Below are positions 1-7,323 of a DNA stretch of 20,728 nucleotides, in pieces; positions within the stretch are counted from its first letter, which is position 1; every line of letters starts with the position of its first letter. Made by a program: the position numbers and the translations under genes. Source of the stretch: Candidatus Woesearchaeota archaeon (GTDB lineage Archaea > Nanoarchaeota > Nanoarchaeia > Woesearchaeales > GW2011-AR4); assembly GCA_023259315.1 (NCBI GenBank), contig JAHFQL010000010.1, positions 1 through 20,728 of the forward strand, read 5' to 3'. The notes beneath the pieces are model-generated. The model ran no database searches, had not been told where the DNA came from, and saw only the letters and a list, made by a program, of their open reading frames with translations.

Positions 1-912
1 GTGTTACTCCAGTTCTAGCTTCAATAAAATTATGGTTTGTTTGAGTTATGTGGAGCAGATTTATAATCTGCTTTCTTTTCTTGGCAAAGTTTCTTGTTTC
101 TCTCACAAAACAACCAACTCTTGCTCTAAGCTTAGAGCAAAGCCCATCAATATTATTAATTCTAATCTCGTTGTAATTTAAATTTCCAATAACTTTTCTT
201 TTATTATTTCCAAAAACAATTCGTTTTTCTTTATCTTTAATCACTTGTCCATAATTTATGCAATCTTTGTTAAAGAATTCCAGCAGAGCATTTTCATTCT
301 GGTCATTTCCATCCGAACAAAAGTTTATTTTGTTATAATATGCAGGTTGCTGAGTTATCTCAGCAACTTTTTTGTATAATTCATTGCATACTGCCTGTAT
401 CCATTTTCCGACGGAAAAAGCTTCGAATAAGCCTGTTTCTCTTTTTATTGCTAAGTAAGAGTATGCATCGCCTTGCTCAAAGTCCGAGAAAAATTTGTCG
501 GCAACTTTTTTTTGTTTTTTTTAACAAAATTCCAGAACTCATCTATTTCGTGAGTGTCCAACTTAACGTCATGCAATAAAAATTCAGTTACAGCTTCACA
601 ATGCTCAGCTACATCAGAAGCCAAGCTTCTAATGGTGTCAAGATGGTGTCCTGTTGACCTTGCAACTCCTCTAAAACTTGATTTTTCTACAAATTGTTTG
701 CTTATTGATATTATCTCTTTTTTGGAAAGGTGCTTTCCAAAAAATGGAGTGCCTTTTGTTGAATTAAAATATTTATTGCACTCTGTACATTTTAATTTTC
801 TGCAACCGTTGCGGTCAAATCCCTTACCATTAATGTTGCTTAATCCTTTTTTTCCATAAGTTTTGCATTCTTTATTTTGGCAGAAGTAATTGTACCATCT
901 ATTCTTTTTCAT
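1..912 (-). CDS. IS1-like transposase, partial, reading frame split at an A-tract
   Basis: DDE-type transposase expected to cut and rejoin its own element. The N-terminal part (residues 1-60) has a zinc-finger cysteine set (C11, C16, C37, C42, C45), followed by a helix-turn-helix-like stretch (about 63-95) and the HEIDEFWNFVKKN motif (about 121-133), where D124 is a likely catalytic acid. The opening frame then stops near 451. A -1 shift at the heptamer A-AAA-AAG (minus strand, + 505-511) joins it to a second open frame beginning KKVADKFFSDFEQGDAYSYL, which stays open to position 1. That frame contains FCSDGND (second acid) and TNHNFIEARTGV, typical of an IS1-like C-terminus. The split could be programmed frameshifting or a decayed gene. 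Start ATG at 912 is preceded by GGTGAT (916-921) and a TATA box (947-956). Confidence 0.75.
346..367 (-). other. perfect 9-bp hairpin inside the transposase gene
   Basis: GTTGCTGAG (346-354) and CTCAGCAAC (359-367) pair perfectly around a 4-nt loop. On the minus strand the hairpin is preceded directly by AAAAAAG. It lies about 140 nt downstream of the candidate frameshift heptamer, farther than a usual stimulatory stem. It could be an RNA structure that limits transposase expression or simply coding sequence; nothing else supports a function. Confidence 0.35.
505..511 (-). promoter_or_regulatory. candidate -1 frameshift site A-AAA-AAG
   Basis: On the minus strand two runs of eight A separated by C precede G. 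In the opening frame the codons are AAC AAA AAA AAG, so the last two sit on the classical slippery heptamer A-AAA-AAG. A slip of one base back makes the next codon GTT and enters the second transposase frame exactly at a homologous-looking join (KKKVADKFF). IS1 elements are known to use -1 frameshifting, but their site normally lies earlier, between insA and insB; here it lies after the first catalytic motif. Confidence 0.5.
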
Positions 913-1021
913 ATTATCACCTTTGTTGAGCTATTATATAAGAACTTATATTTAAAGGGTGTGGTTTATTAGGTCAGTTTGACCAAAACATTTAAATACC
1001 TCGGAGCATAATCTGGGCATT
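913..1021. promoter_or_regulatory. divergent promoters of transposase and protease
   Basis: The 109-bp gap between divergent genes holds two TATA boxes. Leftward, TTTAAATATA (minus, 947-956) lies 35-44 nt from the transposase ATG, with a GGTGAT ribosome-binding site. Rightward, TTTAAATA (991-998) lies 24-31 nt before the protease ATG, which implies a leaderless mRNA. The palindrome GGTCAgttTGACC (972-984) sits just upstream of the rightward box and could be an insertion-sequence end or an operator. Confidence 0.6.
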
Positions 1022-2179
1022 ATGCAAAAATCGCAATGGATGGTCATTTTATTGGTTGTAATATTAATATTATCTCTAAATTCAGTTTCAATTCTTGCAG
1101 AAAGCAAAGCTCATGAGAAAGTAAGAGTAATTGCCCATACAGACAAGGAAATTTCTGATGCGGAATCAAATGGCTGCAAAGTTGTAAGGGAAGCAAAGAC
1201 TTTGAAGGCTTTAGAATGCCCTAAAGACGCAGCTTCTTTACTTGGTTTGCAGGAAGATGTTCAAGTTTTCGCTGTTGATTCTGGAGCCAACACTCAGATT
1301 AAAGCAGATGTGGTGCAATCATCCGGAGACACTGGAGTTGGCAGAAAAGTAGTAATATTAGATACAGGATATAATTACAATCATCTAGAGTTAAGTTCTA
1401 GTTATTTGGGAGGAAAAGATTTTGTAAATAATGACAATGACCCATTAGACGATAATGGGCATGGAAGCCATGTTGCCGGCATAATCACAGCAGATGGCGT
1501 ATCTGCAAATGCAAAAGGAGTTGCGCCAGGCACTGGAGTTATTGCTGGAAAAGTTTTAGACTCTTCTGGCTCAGGATTTTTTAGTGATGTTGTTGCTGCC
1601 ATATATTGGGCAATAGACGGGCCTGACGGTATATCTGGAACACCTGATGATTTCCAAGCAGATGCAATCAGCTTGAGCTTGGGAACTTCACCTCCGTATA
1701 CATATAAAGGATTTTGCGATAGTGTGCTGCCCGATTTGACAAATGCAATCAAATACGCTTTATCTAAAGGCACGCTTGTTGTAGTTGCAGCAGGAAATAG
1801 CGGAAGCTCAGGAGTTTCAATACCCGGATGCATAAGCTATTCAACAACTGTTGGGGCAGTTGACAGCACCGATAAAGTCGCAAGCTTCTCTGGAAGAGGT
1901 AATGCTGTTGACATTTCTGCGCCTGGGGTAAATATTTATTCGTCTTGGCTTGGAAGCTCATATGCAACAGCAAGCGGCACAAGCATGGCAACTCCAATGA
2001 TAACTGGAACAGTTGCCTTAATCAAATCAGCACATCCAATTTATAGTGTCTCTCAGGTTCAGAATGCATTATTTAAAACTGCAAAAGACCTTGGCAAATC
2101 AGGAAAAGACACAAGCTACGGTTATGGAAGAGTTGATGCTTCTGCTTCAGTAAATTATGTAAGCGCTGCTAAGAATTAA
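1022..2179 (+). CDS. secreted subtilisin-like serine protease (S8 family)
   Basis: Extracellular endopeptidase of the subtilase family. Residues 1-27 form a signal peptide: short basic start, long hydrophobic core, then a cleavage site near ILAES. Residues about 30-95 resemble an I9-type propeptide that would act as folding aid and inhibitor. The catalytic domain follows, with all key residues present: Asp114 in VVILDTG, His147 in NGHGSHVAGI, Asn259 (oxyanion hole) in VVAAGNSG and Ser321 in SGTSMATP. Cys232 and Cys270 may form a disulfide. The protein ends soon after the catalytic domain, with no C-terminal anchor or repeat domain, so it is probably released from the cell. The promoter suggests leaderless translation. 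In small archaea with limited biosynthesis such proteases could feed on external protein, but that role is inferred. Confidence 0.93.
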   Translation: MQKSQWMVILLVVILILSLNSVSILAESKAHEKVRVIAHTDKEISDAESNGCKVVREAKTLKALECPKDAASLLGLQEDVQVFAVDSGANTQIKADVVQSSGDTGVGRKVVILDTGYNYNHLELSSSYLGGKDFVNNDNDPLDDNGHGSHVAGIITADGVSANAKGVAPGTGVIAGKVLDSSGSGFFSDVVAAIYWAIDGPDGISGTPDDFQADAISLSLGTSPPYTYKGFCDSVLPDLTNAIKYALSKGTLVVVAAGNSGSSGVSIPGCISYSTTVGAVDSTDKVASFSGRGNAVDISAPGVNIYSSWLGSSYATASGTSMATPMITGTVALIKSAHPIYSVSQVQNALFKTAKDLGKSGKDTSYGYGRVDASASVNYVSAAKN

Positions 2180-2279
2180 GTTTTGAATTCTTCTATTTTA
2201 AATCAACATCTTTATAAATTTCTGCACATTATTAATAATTAAATTTTAAGCATAATAAATTATTTTCAATATAGAAAAA

Positions 2280-4868
2280 ATGATAACCTACGCAGAAAAA
2301 CCGTACAAACCAGAACAAATAAGGCACATACTTAATCCTATTATTGATAAATGGTTCTTTACAAGATTCAAAGAATTTTCATTGCCGCAGTTATTTGGTG
2401 TTATGGAAATACACTCAAGAAATAATATTTTAGTCAGTGCTCCAACAGGCGCAACAAAAACATTGACAGCTTTTCTTTCAATTCTGAATGAGCTGATTGA
2501 TTCTAGCGAAAAGGGAATTTTGGAAAACAGGGTTTACTGCATTTATGTAAGCCCGCTAAGAGCGCTTAGTGAAGACATCAAGGTTAATTTAGCGGAGCCG
2601 TTGAAAGAAATGGAAAAAATTGCAGGAAAAAAATTAGGCATCAGGGTTTCAACAAGAACTGGGGACACTTCAGCATCTGAAAAAGCGGGCATGTTAAAAA
2701 ATCCGCCGCATATTTTGATAACAACTCCTGAAAGCCTGGCAATAATGCTCTCATCAATCAAGTTTAGCGAGTTGCTGAAAAATGTTGAATGGTTTATTGT
2801 GGATGAGGTGCATGCGTTGGCAGAAAACAAAAGGGGAGTGCACCTTTCATTGTCCACGGAAAGACTAAACAGGATTTCCCCTGCAATGACAAGGATAGGC
2901 TTGAGCGCCACGATTGCGCCATTAGAAGAAATTGCAAAATTTGTTGTGGGATATAAAAATGGAAATATGAGGGACTGCAAGATTGTTGATGTCCAGTTCA
3001 TAAAAAACATGGACCTGAAGGTCTTAAGTCCCGTTCCTGATTTAGTTGATGAAGAGCATATAATAATGCACAATGCCATGTACAGCTTGATTGATGACCT
3101 GATCCAAAGCCATAAGACAACTTTGATTTTCACTAACACAAGGTCTGCAACAGAAAGGGTAGTACATCACCTGAAGGAAAAATTCCCGAAGAAATACACG
3201 GAAAACATTGGGGCGCATCACGGCTCCTTGTCAAAAATCTTTAGGCACAGCATTGAAAACAGGCTGAGAAAAGGCGAATTAAAAGTTATTGTGTCGAGCA
3301 CTTCTTTGGAGCTGGGAATCGACATTGGATACATTGATTTGGTGATTTGCCTTGGCTCGCCAAAATCAGTTGCGAGGTTTCTGCAGAGGGCTGGAAGGTC
3401 AGGGCACAAGCTTCATGACACAGTCAAGGCCAGGATAATTGTTCTTGACCGAGATGATTTGGTTGAGTGCGCTGTCCTGCTTAAATCAGCAATAGAAAAG
3501 AAAATTGACCAGATACACATCCCAAGAAACTGCCTTGATGTCTTGGCGCAGCAGATACACGGAATGTCTCTGGAGCAGAGATGGAATGTGAATAGTTTAT
3601 TTGAATTGGTAAAACAAAGTTATTGTTACCATGAAATTGATTTGAAAGATTTCACAGAAGTTTTAAACTATCTTTCCGGGAAATACGTTTCTTTGGAAGA
3701 CAGAAACATTTATGCGAAAATATGGTATGATGAGGAAACTAATGAGATTGGAAGAAAAGGCAAAATGTCAAGAGTGATTTACATGACAAACATAGGAACA
3801 ATACCGGAGGAGTCACATGTCATTGTCAAAGTTGGCGAGCAGGTCATTGGCACAATTGACGAGGCATTTCTTGAGAGGCTAAAAAGAAACGATGTCTTTG
3901 TCTTGGGAGGTGAAAGATACGAGTTTCTTTATGCAAAGGGGATGGTTGCCTATGTGAACGCCTCTGTTTACAGGCCTCCGACAATTCCGAGCTGGTTTTC
4001 CGAGATGCTGCCGCTGAGCTTTGACCTTGCGCTTGAGATTGGAAGGTTCAGGAAACTGATGAATGAATTATTTTGCGCAAACAAGCCAAAGAAAGAAATT
4101 CTTGAATTTATCAATAATTATCTATATGTGGACAAAAATGCAGCTGAATCAATTTATGATTACTTCTATGGGCAGTTCAATTATGCAGAGATTCCATCCC
4201 ACTCGAGAATCATAGTAGAGCAATATACAGATGACAAAAACAAAAGAAAATACTACATATTCCACACGCTTTATGGAAGAAGGGTGAATGACTGCCTGTC
4301 AAGGGCCGTTGCATTTGCAGTCGCGAGAACACAGCACAGGGATGTTGAAATTGGCATTAATGACAACGGATTTTATGTTGCCTCTGACAAAAGCGTAAAT
4401 GTTATGCAGGCATTTAACTTGATAAAATCAAAGGAGATGAGAAAGGTAATGGACATGGCAATAGAAAACAGTGAAATCCTGAGGAGAAGGTTCAGGCATT
4501 GCGCCTCAAGGGCAATGATGATTTTGAGAAATTACATGGGGCACCGGAAAAGGGTTGGAAGGCAGCAGGTTTCATCAATGATTTTAATTAATGCCGTGAA
4601 AAGAATTGACCCGAATTTCTGCATTCTGAAAGAAGCCAGAAGGGAAGTTCTTGAGGATTTGATGGACATAGAGAACACAACTAAAGTTATTGAAGGCATT
4701 GAGCAGAAAAAAATCCTGGTGAAAGAAATAAAATCAGGCTTGCCGTCGCCATTTGCATTCAATGTTGTGCTTCAGGGATTTACCGATGTCATGAAGATAG
4801 AGGACAGGGTTGAATTTGTAAGGAGACTTCACGAGCAGATAATGGCAAAGATAAAGCTGGAGAAATAG
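2280..4868 (+). CDS. Lhr-family ATP-dependent helicase (superfamily 2)
   Basis: Large archaeal superfamily-2 helicase of the Lhr type, likely unwinding DNA or DNA-RNA hybrids in repair or replication restart. Motifs run in order: Walker A APTGATKT (residues 54-61), DEVH box at 175-178, SAT at 209-211, STSLELGIDIG at 340-350 and QRAGRSGH at 369-376. A long C-terminal region (about 400-862) follows, where Lhr proteins carry winged-helix and beta-barrel domains; 862 residues is near the usual length. One oddity is that Walker A reads G-A-T-K-T, so the glycine normally before the catalytic lysine (K60) is threonine, although K60 and T61 remain. The gene is monocistronic, about 100 nt after the protease and 58 nt before the next start. 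The exact Lhr subgroup is not resolved. Confidence 0.9.
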   Translation: MITYAEKPYKPEQIRHILNPIIDKWFFTRFKEFSLPQLFGVMEIHSRNNILVSAPTGATKTLTAFLSILNELIDSSEKGILENRVYCIYVSPLRALSEDIKVNLAEPLKEMEKIAGKKLGIRVSTRTGDTSASEKAGMLKNPPHILITTPESLAIMLSSIKFSELLKNVEWFIVDEVHALAENKRGVHLSLSTERLNRISPAMTRIGLSATIAPLEEIAKFVVGYKNGNMRDCKIVDVQFIKNMDLKVLSPVPDLVDEEHIIMHNAMYSLIDDLIQSHKTTLIFTNTRSATERVVHHLKEKFPKKYTENIGAHHGSLSKIFRHSIENRLRKGELKVIVSSTSLELGIDIGYIDLVICLGSPKSVARFLQRAGRSGHKLHDTVKARIIVLDRDDLVECAVLLKSAIEKKIDQIHIPRNCLDVLAQQIHGMSLEQRWNVNSLFELVKQSYCYHEIDLKDFTEVLNYLSGKYVSLEDRNIYAKIWYDEETNEIGRKGKMSRVIYMTNIGTIPEESHVIVKVGEQVIGTIDEAFLERLKRNDVFVLGGERYEFLYAKGMVAYVNASVYRPPTIPSWFSEMLPLSFDLALEIGRFRKLMNELFCANKPKKEILEFINNYLYVDKNAAESIYDYFYGQFNYAEIPSHSRIIVEQYTDDKNKRKYYIFHTLYGRRVNDCLSRAVAFAVARTQHRDVEIGINDNGFYVASDKSVNVMQAFNLIKSKEMRKVMDMAIENSEILRRRFRHCASRAMMILRNYMGHRKRVGRQQVSSMILINAVKRIDPNFCILKEARREVLEDLMDIENTTKVIEGIEQKKILVKEIKSGLPSPFAFNVVLQGFTDVMKIEDRVEFVRRLHEQIMAKIKLEK

Positions 4869-4926
4869 GAATTTGAATTTACATTATCTATATCTTTTTA
4901 AAGTCAAGAAAATTAGCTAATCTAAA

Positions 4927-5559
4927 ATGCCAAGTGCCTACCAGCTTGATGCAATATTGATTCCAGGAGGCGGCCTTAACGCGGATGGCACAGTGCCGCT
5001 ATGGGTAGCCGCAAGATTAGATGAAGCAGTGCGATTGCAGAATAATGCAGCATATCTTATATCACTTTCGCGAGGAACTCCGCACAAGCCAAATGTTGTT
5101 ATAAATGGCAGGCCTATTTATGAAGCAGAGGCTATCAGGGATTATCTGACTGCAAACGGCGTTCCACATCAAAAGATAATTATTGAAACCTTATCTCTTG
5201 ATACATTGACAAACGCATATTATTCTAAAGAGATTGCTAACAGAAACGGATTGAAAAGGCTATTAGTTATAACCTCAAAGTTTCATAATAAGAGAACAAT
5301 GTTGGCCTTCCAGTGGGTTTTTGGACTTACGCCTGCAGATGGGTATTCCTTGGATTTTATTGAAACGCCCGATATAGGAATCCCACCAGACACCTTGGCT
5401 GCAAGAATCAAATGGGAACAAACTAGGTTTGAATGGCTGACAAATTTAATTGAAAGAATTAACACGCTCGACGAACTTAGATTATTTTTAATGTCTCCCG
5501 AGTTCCTGAATGGAAGCCAAACTCATCCGCCGCCAGCAAAAGTTTTGGGGGTTTATTAA
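4927..5559 (+). CDS. DUF218/YdcF-like protein
   Basis: A 210-residue protein of the DUF218 (YdcF/SanA) family. Recognisable parts are the N-terminal strand with AILIPGGGLNADG (residues about 9-21), a middle segment YEAEAIRDYLTANGVP followed by ETLSLDTLTNAYYSK, and LLVITSKFHNKRTMLAF. These match the family's nucleotide-like fold with the E-x-x-S-x-x-T-x-x-N signature. There is no signal peptide or membrane segment, unlike many bacterial SanA-type members, so it is probably cytosolic. The family's biochemical role is poorly defined, and none is asserted. A TTTTTAAA box at 4895-4902, 25 nt before the ATG, indicates its own promoter and leaderless translation. Confidence 0.75.
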   Translation: MPSAYQLDAILIPGGGLNADGTVPLWVAARLDEAVRLQNNAAYLISLSRGTPHKPNVVINGRPIYEAEAIRDYLTANGVPHQKIIIETLSLDTLTNAYYSKEIANRNGLKRLLVITSKFHNKRTMLAFQWVFGLTPADGYSLDFIETPDIGIPPDTLAARIKWEQTRFEWLTNLIERINTLDELRLFLMSPEFLNGSQTHPPPAKVLGVY

Positions 5560-5619
5560 GCCAGCTAAAAATTTAGGAATATCGATACATTTTTAAATTC
5601 CAAGACATAAATATTCAAT

Positions 5620-5829
5620 ATGACAAAAAAGTTTACAGTAATAATTGAAAAAGGAGAAGATGGTTATTTAATTTCTGATGCAGTTGAGCTTCCTGGCTGC
5701 CATACTCAAGCTAAAAATTTAGATGATCTTTTGAAGAGAACAAAGGAAGCAATTTCCCTATATTTAAAATCTACAAAGGATAAAGAAACTTATTCTGAAT
5801 TCATGGGTATCCAACAAATAGAGGTGTAA
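5620..5829 (+). CDS. hicB: HicB-type antitoxin
   Basis: A 69-residue HicB-like protein (degenerate RNase H-like fold). It shows the family pattern: an initial strand FTVIIEKGEDGYLISDAVELPG, then CHTQAKNLDDLLKRTKEAI with the helix that usually packs against HicA. It is short and lacks the C-terminal DNA-binding domain found in longer HicB proteins, so direct autorepression is uncertain. It ends immediately before the hicA start (no gap between TAA and GTG), which fits co-translation. The order hicB then hicA reverses the classical order but is common in archaea and cyanobacteria. A TATA-like TTTTTAAAT lies about 25-30 nt before the ATG. Confidence 0.85.
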   Translation: MTKKFTVIIEKGEDGYLISDAVELPGCHTQAKNLDDLLKRTKEAISLYLKSTKDKETYSEFMGIQQIEV

Positions 5830-6063
5830 GTGTTGACCAAGCTGCCCCTTCTGACAGCTTTGGAAATGACTAAAGTTCTAAGAAAATTAGGCTTTGAATT
5901 CATAAGACAGGAAGAAAGCCATATGTTTTTTGAACATCCTGATGGAAGAACAACAGTTATCCCAAATCATCCAAGTGAAGAAGTTGACAGGGGGCTTTTG
6001 AACAAAATAGTCAAACATGATTTACAAATAAGAAGGGAAGAATTCTTGCGACTAATAAAATGA
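5830..6063 (+). CDS. hicA: HicA-type mRNA interferase toxin
   Basis: A 77-residue HicA toxin with a double-stranded-RNA-binding-like fold that cleaves mRNA without needing ribosomes. The helix MTKVLRKLGFEFIRQEESH ends at His31, matching the conserved catalytic histidine; the usual GSH is ESH here. It continues with MFFEHPDGRTTVIPNH and a C-terminal helix LLNKIVKHDLQIRREEFL. The GTG start at 5830 is chosen because it abuts the hicB stop and follows GAGGTG, a good ribosome-binding site. The 3' end overlaps the coaE start by four bases (ATGA), so toxin, antitoxin and a CoA-synthesis enzyme share one transcript. Confidence 0.88.
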   Translation: MLTKLPLLTALEMTKVLRKLGFEFIRQEESHMFFEHPDGRTTVIPNHPSEEVDRGLLNKIVKHDLQIRREEFLRLIK

Positions 6064-6632
6064 TACTCGGAGTAACCGGCTCAATCGGCTCTGGAAAAAC
6101 AACTGCTGCAAAGATATTTTCGAAATACCATTATAGTAGAATAGATGCTGATGAAATAGGGCATGAATTATTAAAATCAAATAAAAAAATAAAAAATAAA
6201 ATACTAAAAGAGTTTGGAAAAGGAATTCTTGATAAGAATAATAACATCAACAGAAAGAAATTGGGAAAAATCGTTTTTAATTACAAAGCAAAATTGAAAA
6301 AATTAAACTCTATAATGCATCCTGCAATTATAAATGAAATAAAAAATCAAATAAACAAGTCAAAGAATAAAAATATTGTTATTGATTCCCCCCTTCTTCT
6401 TGAAACTGATGCCAAAAATCTGGTTGACGAAGTTGTTGTGGTTAAATCTGATATCAAATATATTTCCAGAAGAAACAAAAATTTCTCAAAAGAGTATATT
6501 AAAAAAATATCAAAATCCCAGATGCCCATGAAAGAGAAAATAAGGCACGCCGATTATGTGGTTGACAATAATGGGGATTTGGAAGAATTAAGAAAGCAGG
6601 TTAAAGATGCAATTAAATTTTTAAGTAATTAA
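6060..6632 (+). CDS. coaE: dephospho-CoA kinase, bacterial type
   Basis: Catalyses the last step of CoA synthesis, phosphorylating dephospho-CoA with ATP. The 190-residue protein has the P-loop GSIGSGKT (residues 7-14), the substrate-binding DAD (about 29-31), the LNSIMHPAI segment and the VIDSPLLLET segment of bacterial CoaE. Many archaea use an unrelated dephospho-CoA kinase, so this copy suggests lateral acquisition or the DPANN habit of using bacterial-type CoA enzymes. It is very rich in lysine and asparagine. The start overlaps the hicA stop by four bases. The partner enzyme coaD lies 190 nt downstream on the same strand with its own promoter-like sequence. Confidence 0.88.
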   Translation: MILGVTGSIGSGKTTAAKIFSKYHYSRIDADEIGHELLKSNKKIKNKILKEFGKGILDKNNNINRKKLGKIVFNYKAKLKKLNSIMHPAIINEIKNQINKSKNKNIVIDSPLLLETDAKNLVDEVVVVKSDIKYISRRNKNFSKEYIKKISKSQMPMKEKIRHADYVVDNNGDLEELRKQVKDAIKFLSN

Positions 6633-6645
6633 TAAAAATTATTTT

Positions 6646-6729
6646 TCATGTTCTGTCTGTAACACACCCATCTGATGCTGAGGAAACCAATTGGGCATAC
6701 TTCCTTAATATTCCACTACTGCTAAGAGA
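6646..6729 (-). pseudogene. remnant of an ilvD (dihydroxy-acid dehydratase) 3' end
   Basis: The 190-bp gap between coaE and coaD holds, on the minus strand, a short open frame after an in-frame TAG. It encodes GILRKYAQLVSSASD followed by GCVTDRT and a TGA stop at 6646-6648. This closely resembles the conserved extreme C-terminus of dihydroxy-acid dehydratase (KYA-x-LVSSAS-x-G-x-VTD). Nothing of the several hundred residues normally before it is present, so this would be a decayed tail. It was recognised by eye and is too short for certainty. A 19-codon ORF in another frame (ATG at about 6697) also exists but has no independent support. Confidence 0.55.
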
Positions 6730-6734
6730 AAACT

Positions 6735-6822
6735 AAATTCTTTATAAATTTATCTCAAAATAAATTTCCAAACAGCAAAAAACAACAAACTTTAAAAAAC
6801 AAAAACTTTTACTCCTACTTAA
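6735..6822 (+). promoter_or_regulatory. coaD promoter region
   Basis: Two TATA-like boxes precede coaD: TTTATAAATTTAT around 6740 and CTTTAAAAAAC around 6790. The second lies about 25-30 nt before the ATG and would give a nearly leaderless mRNA; no good ribosome-binding site is seen. The first is almost palindromic and could serve either strand. Confidence 0.45.
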
Positions 6823-7305
6823 ATGAACTCAGCAGTTTATCCGGGAACTTTTGACCCTGTGACCAATGGTCATATAGATGTTATTGAAAGAGCTTTGAAA
6901 TTATTTGACAAACTTTATATCGTTGTTGCAGACAACCCGCAGAAAGCTGTTACATTCTCCGGCAAGGAAAGAGTTGATATGCTAAAGGAAGCGCTTAAGA
7001 GCCTTGATGGAAAGATTGAGGTTGAATACTTTAACGGATTGTTGTTGAATTTTGTGAAAAAGAAAAAATCAAACGTAATTGTGAGGGGCTTAAGGGCGAT
7101 TTCTGACTTTGAATTCGAGTTTTCAAGAGCGTTATTAAGCAGGGAACTGGAGGAGGAAATAGAAACAATTTTCCTGATGACAAAAGATGATTATGCTTTC
7201 CTGAGCTCCAGCATTGTGAAGGAAATAGCGATGTTTAACGGCTCTGTAAAGGGATTTGTGCCTGAGATTGTTGAGAAAAAGTTGAAGGAAAAGTTTAGGA
7301 GATAA
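6823..7305 (+). CDS. coaD: phosphopantetheine adenylyltransferase, bacterial type
   Basis: Transfers AMP from ATP to 4'-phosphopantetheine, making dephospho-CoA, the substrate of CoaE. The 160 residues match the bacterial CoaD length (E. coli CoaD is 159). Diagnostic motifs are YPGTFDPVTNGH (residues 6-17, nucleotidyltransferase T/H-x-G-H type), VIVRGLRAISDFEFE in the middle and FLSSSIVKE near the C-terminus. Archaea usually carry a different, eukaryote-like PPAT, so a bacterial-type CoaD here is notable and consistent with transfer. The gene converges with an unknown minus-strand gene; an AT-rich near-palindrome covers both stop codons. Confidence 0.93.
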   Translation: MNSAVYPGTFDPVTNGHIDVIERALKLFDKLYIVVADNPQKAVTFSGKERVDMLKEALKSLDGKIEVEYFNGLLLNFVKKKKSNVIVRGLRAISDFEFEFSRALLSRELEEEIETIFLMTKDDYAFLSSSIVKEIAMFNGSVKGFVPEIVEKKLKEKFRR

Positions 7306-7323
7306 TATTTAATTTAAATTATC
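7301..7323. terminator. AT-rich near-palindrome at a convergent gene junction
   Basis: GATAAT and ATTATC (7301-7306, 7318-7323) flank an AT-only core, forming a near-palindrome that covers the coaD stop and reaches the stop of the opposing gene. A comparable perfect palindrome occurs at the other convergent junction at 12481. A bidirectional termination role is inferred only. Confidence 0.3.

Larger units (their letters stand above)
1..985 (-). mobile_element. IS1-like insertion sequence, one end and most of the body
   Basis: The element carries a transposase gene read leftwards that runs off the window at position 1, so its far end is not seen. The near end probably lies just right of the transposase promoter. 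A candidate terminal motif is the interrupted palindrome GGTCA-GTT-TGACC at 972-984, immediately before the TATA box of the protease gene. Assignment to the IS1 type rests on the transposase (zinc-finger N-terminus, helix-turn-helix, DE-x-W-x-FV motif). The exact boundary and any target duplication cannot be determined from one end. Confidence 0.65.

Noticed and set aside
340..859. Plus-strand open frames opposite the transposase
   Set aside because: They lie antisense to a clear transposase with a recognisable zinc finger and DEFW motif, and their translations are low-complexity.
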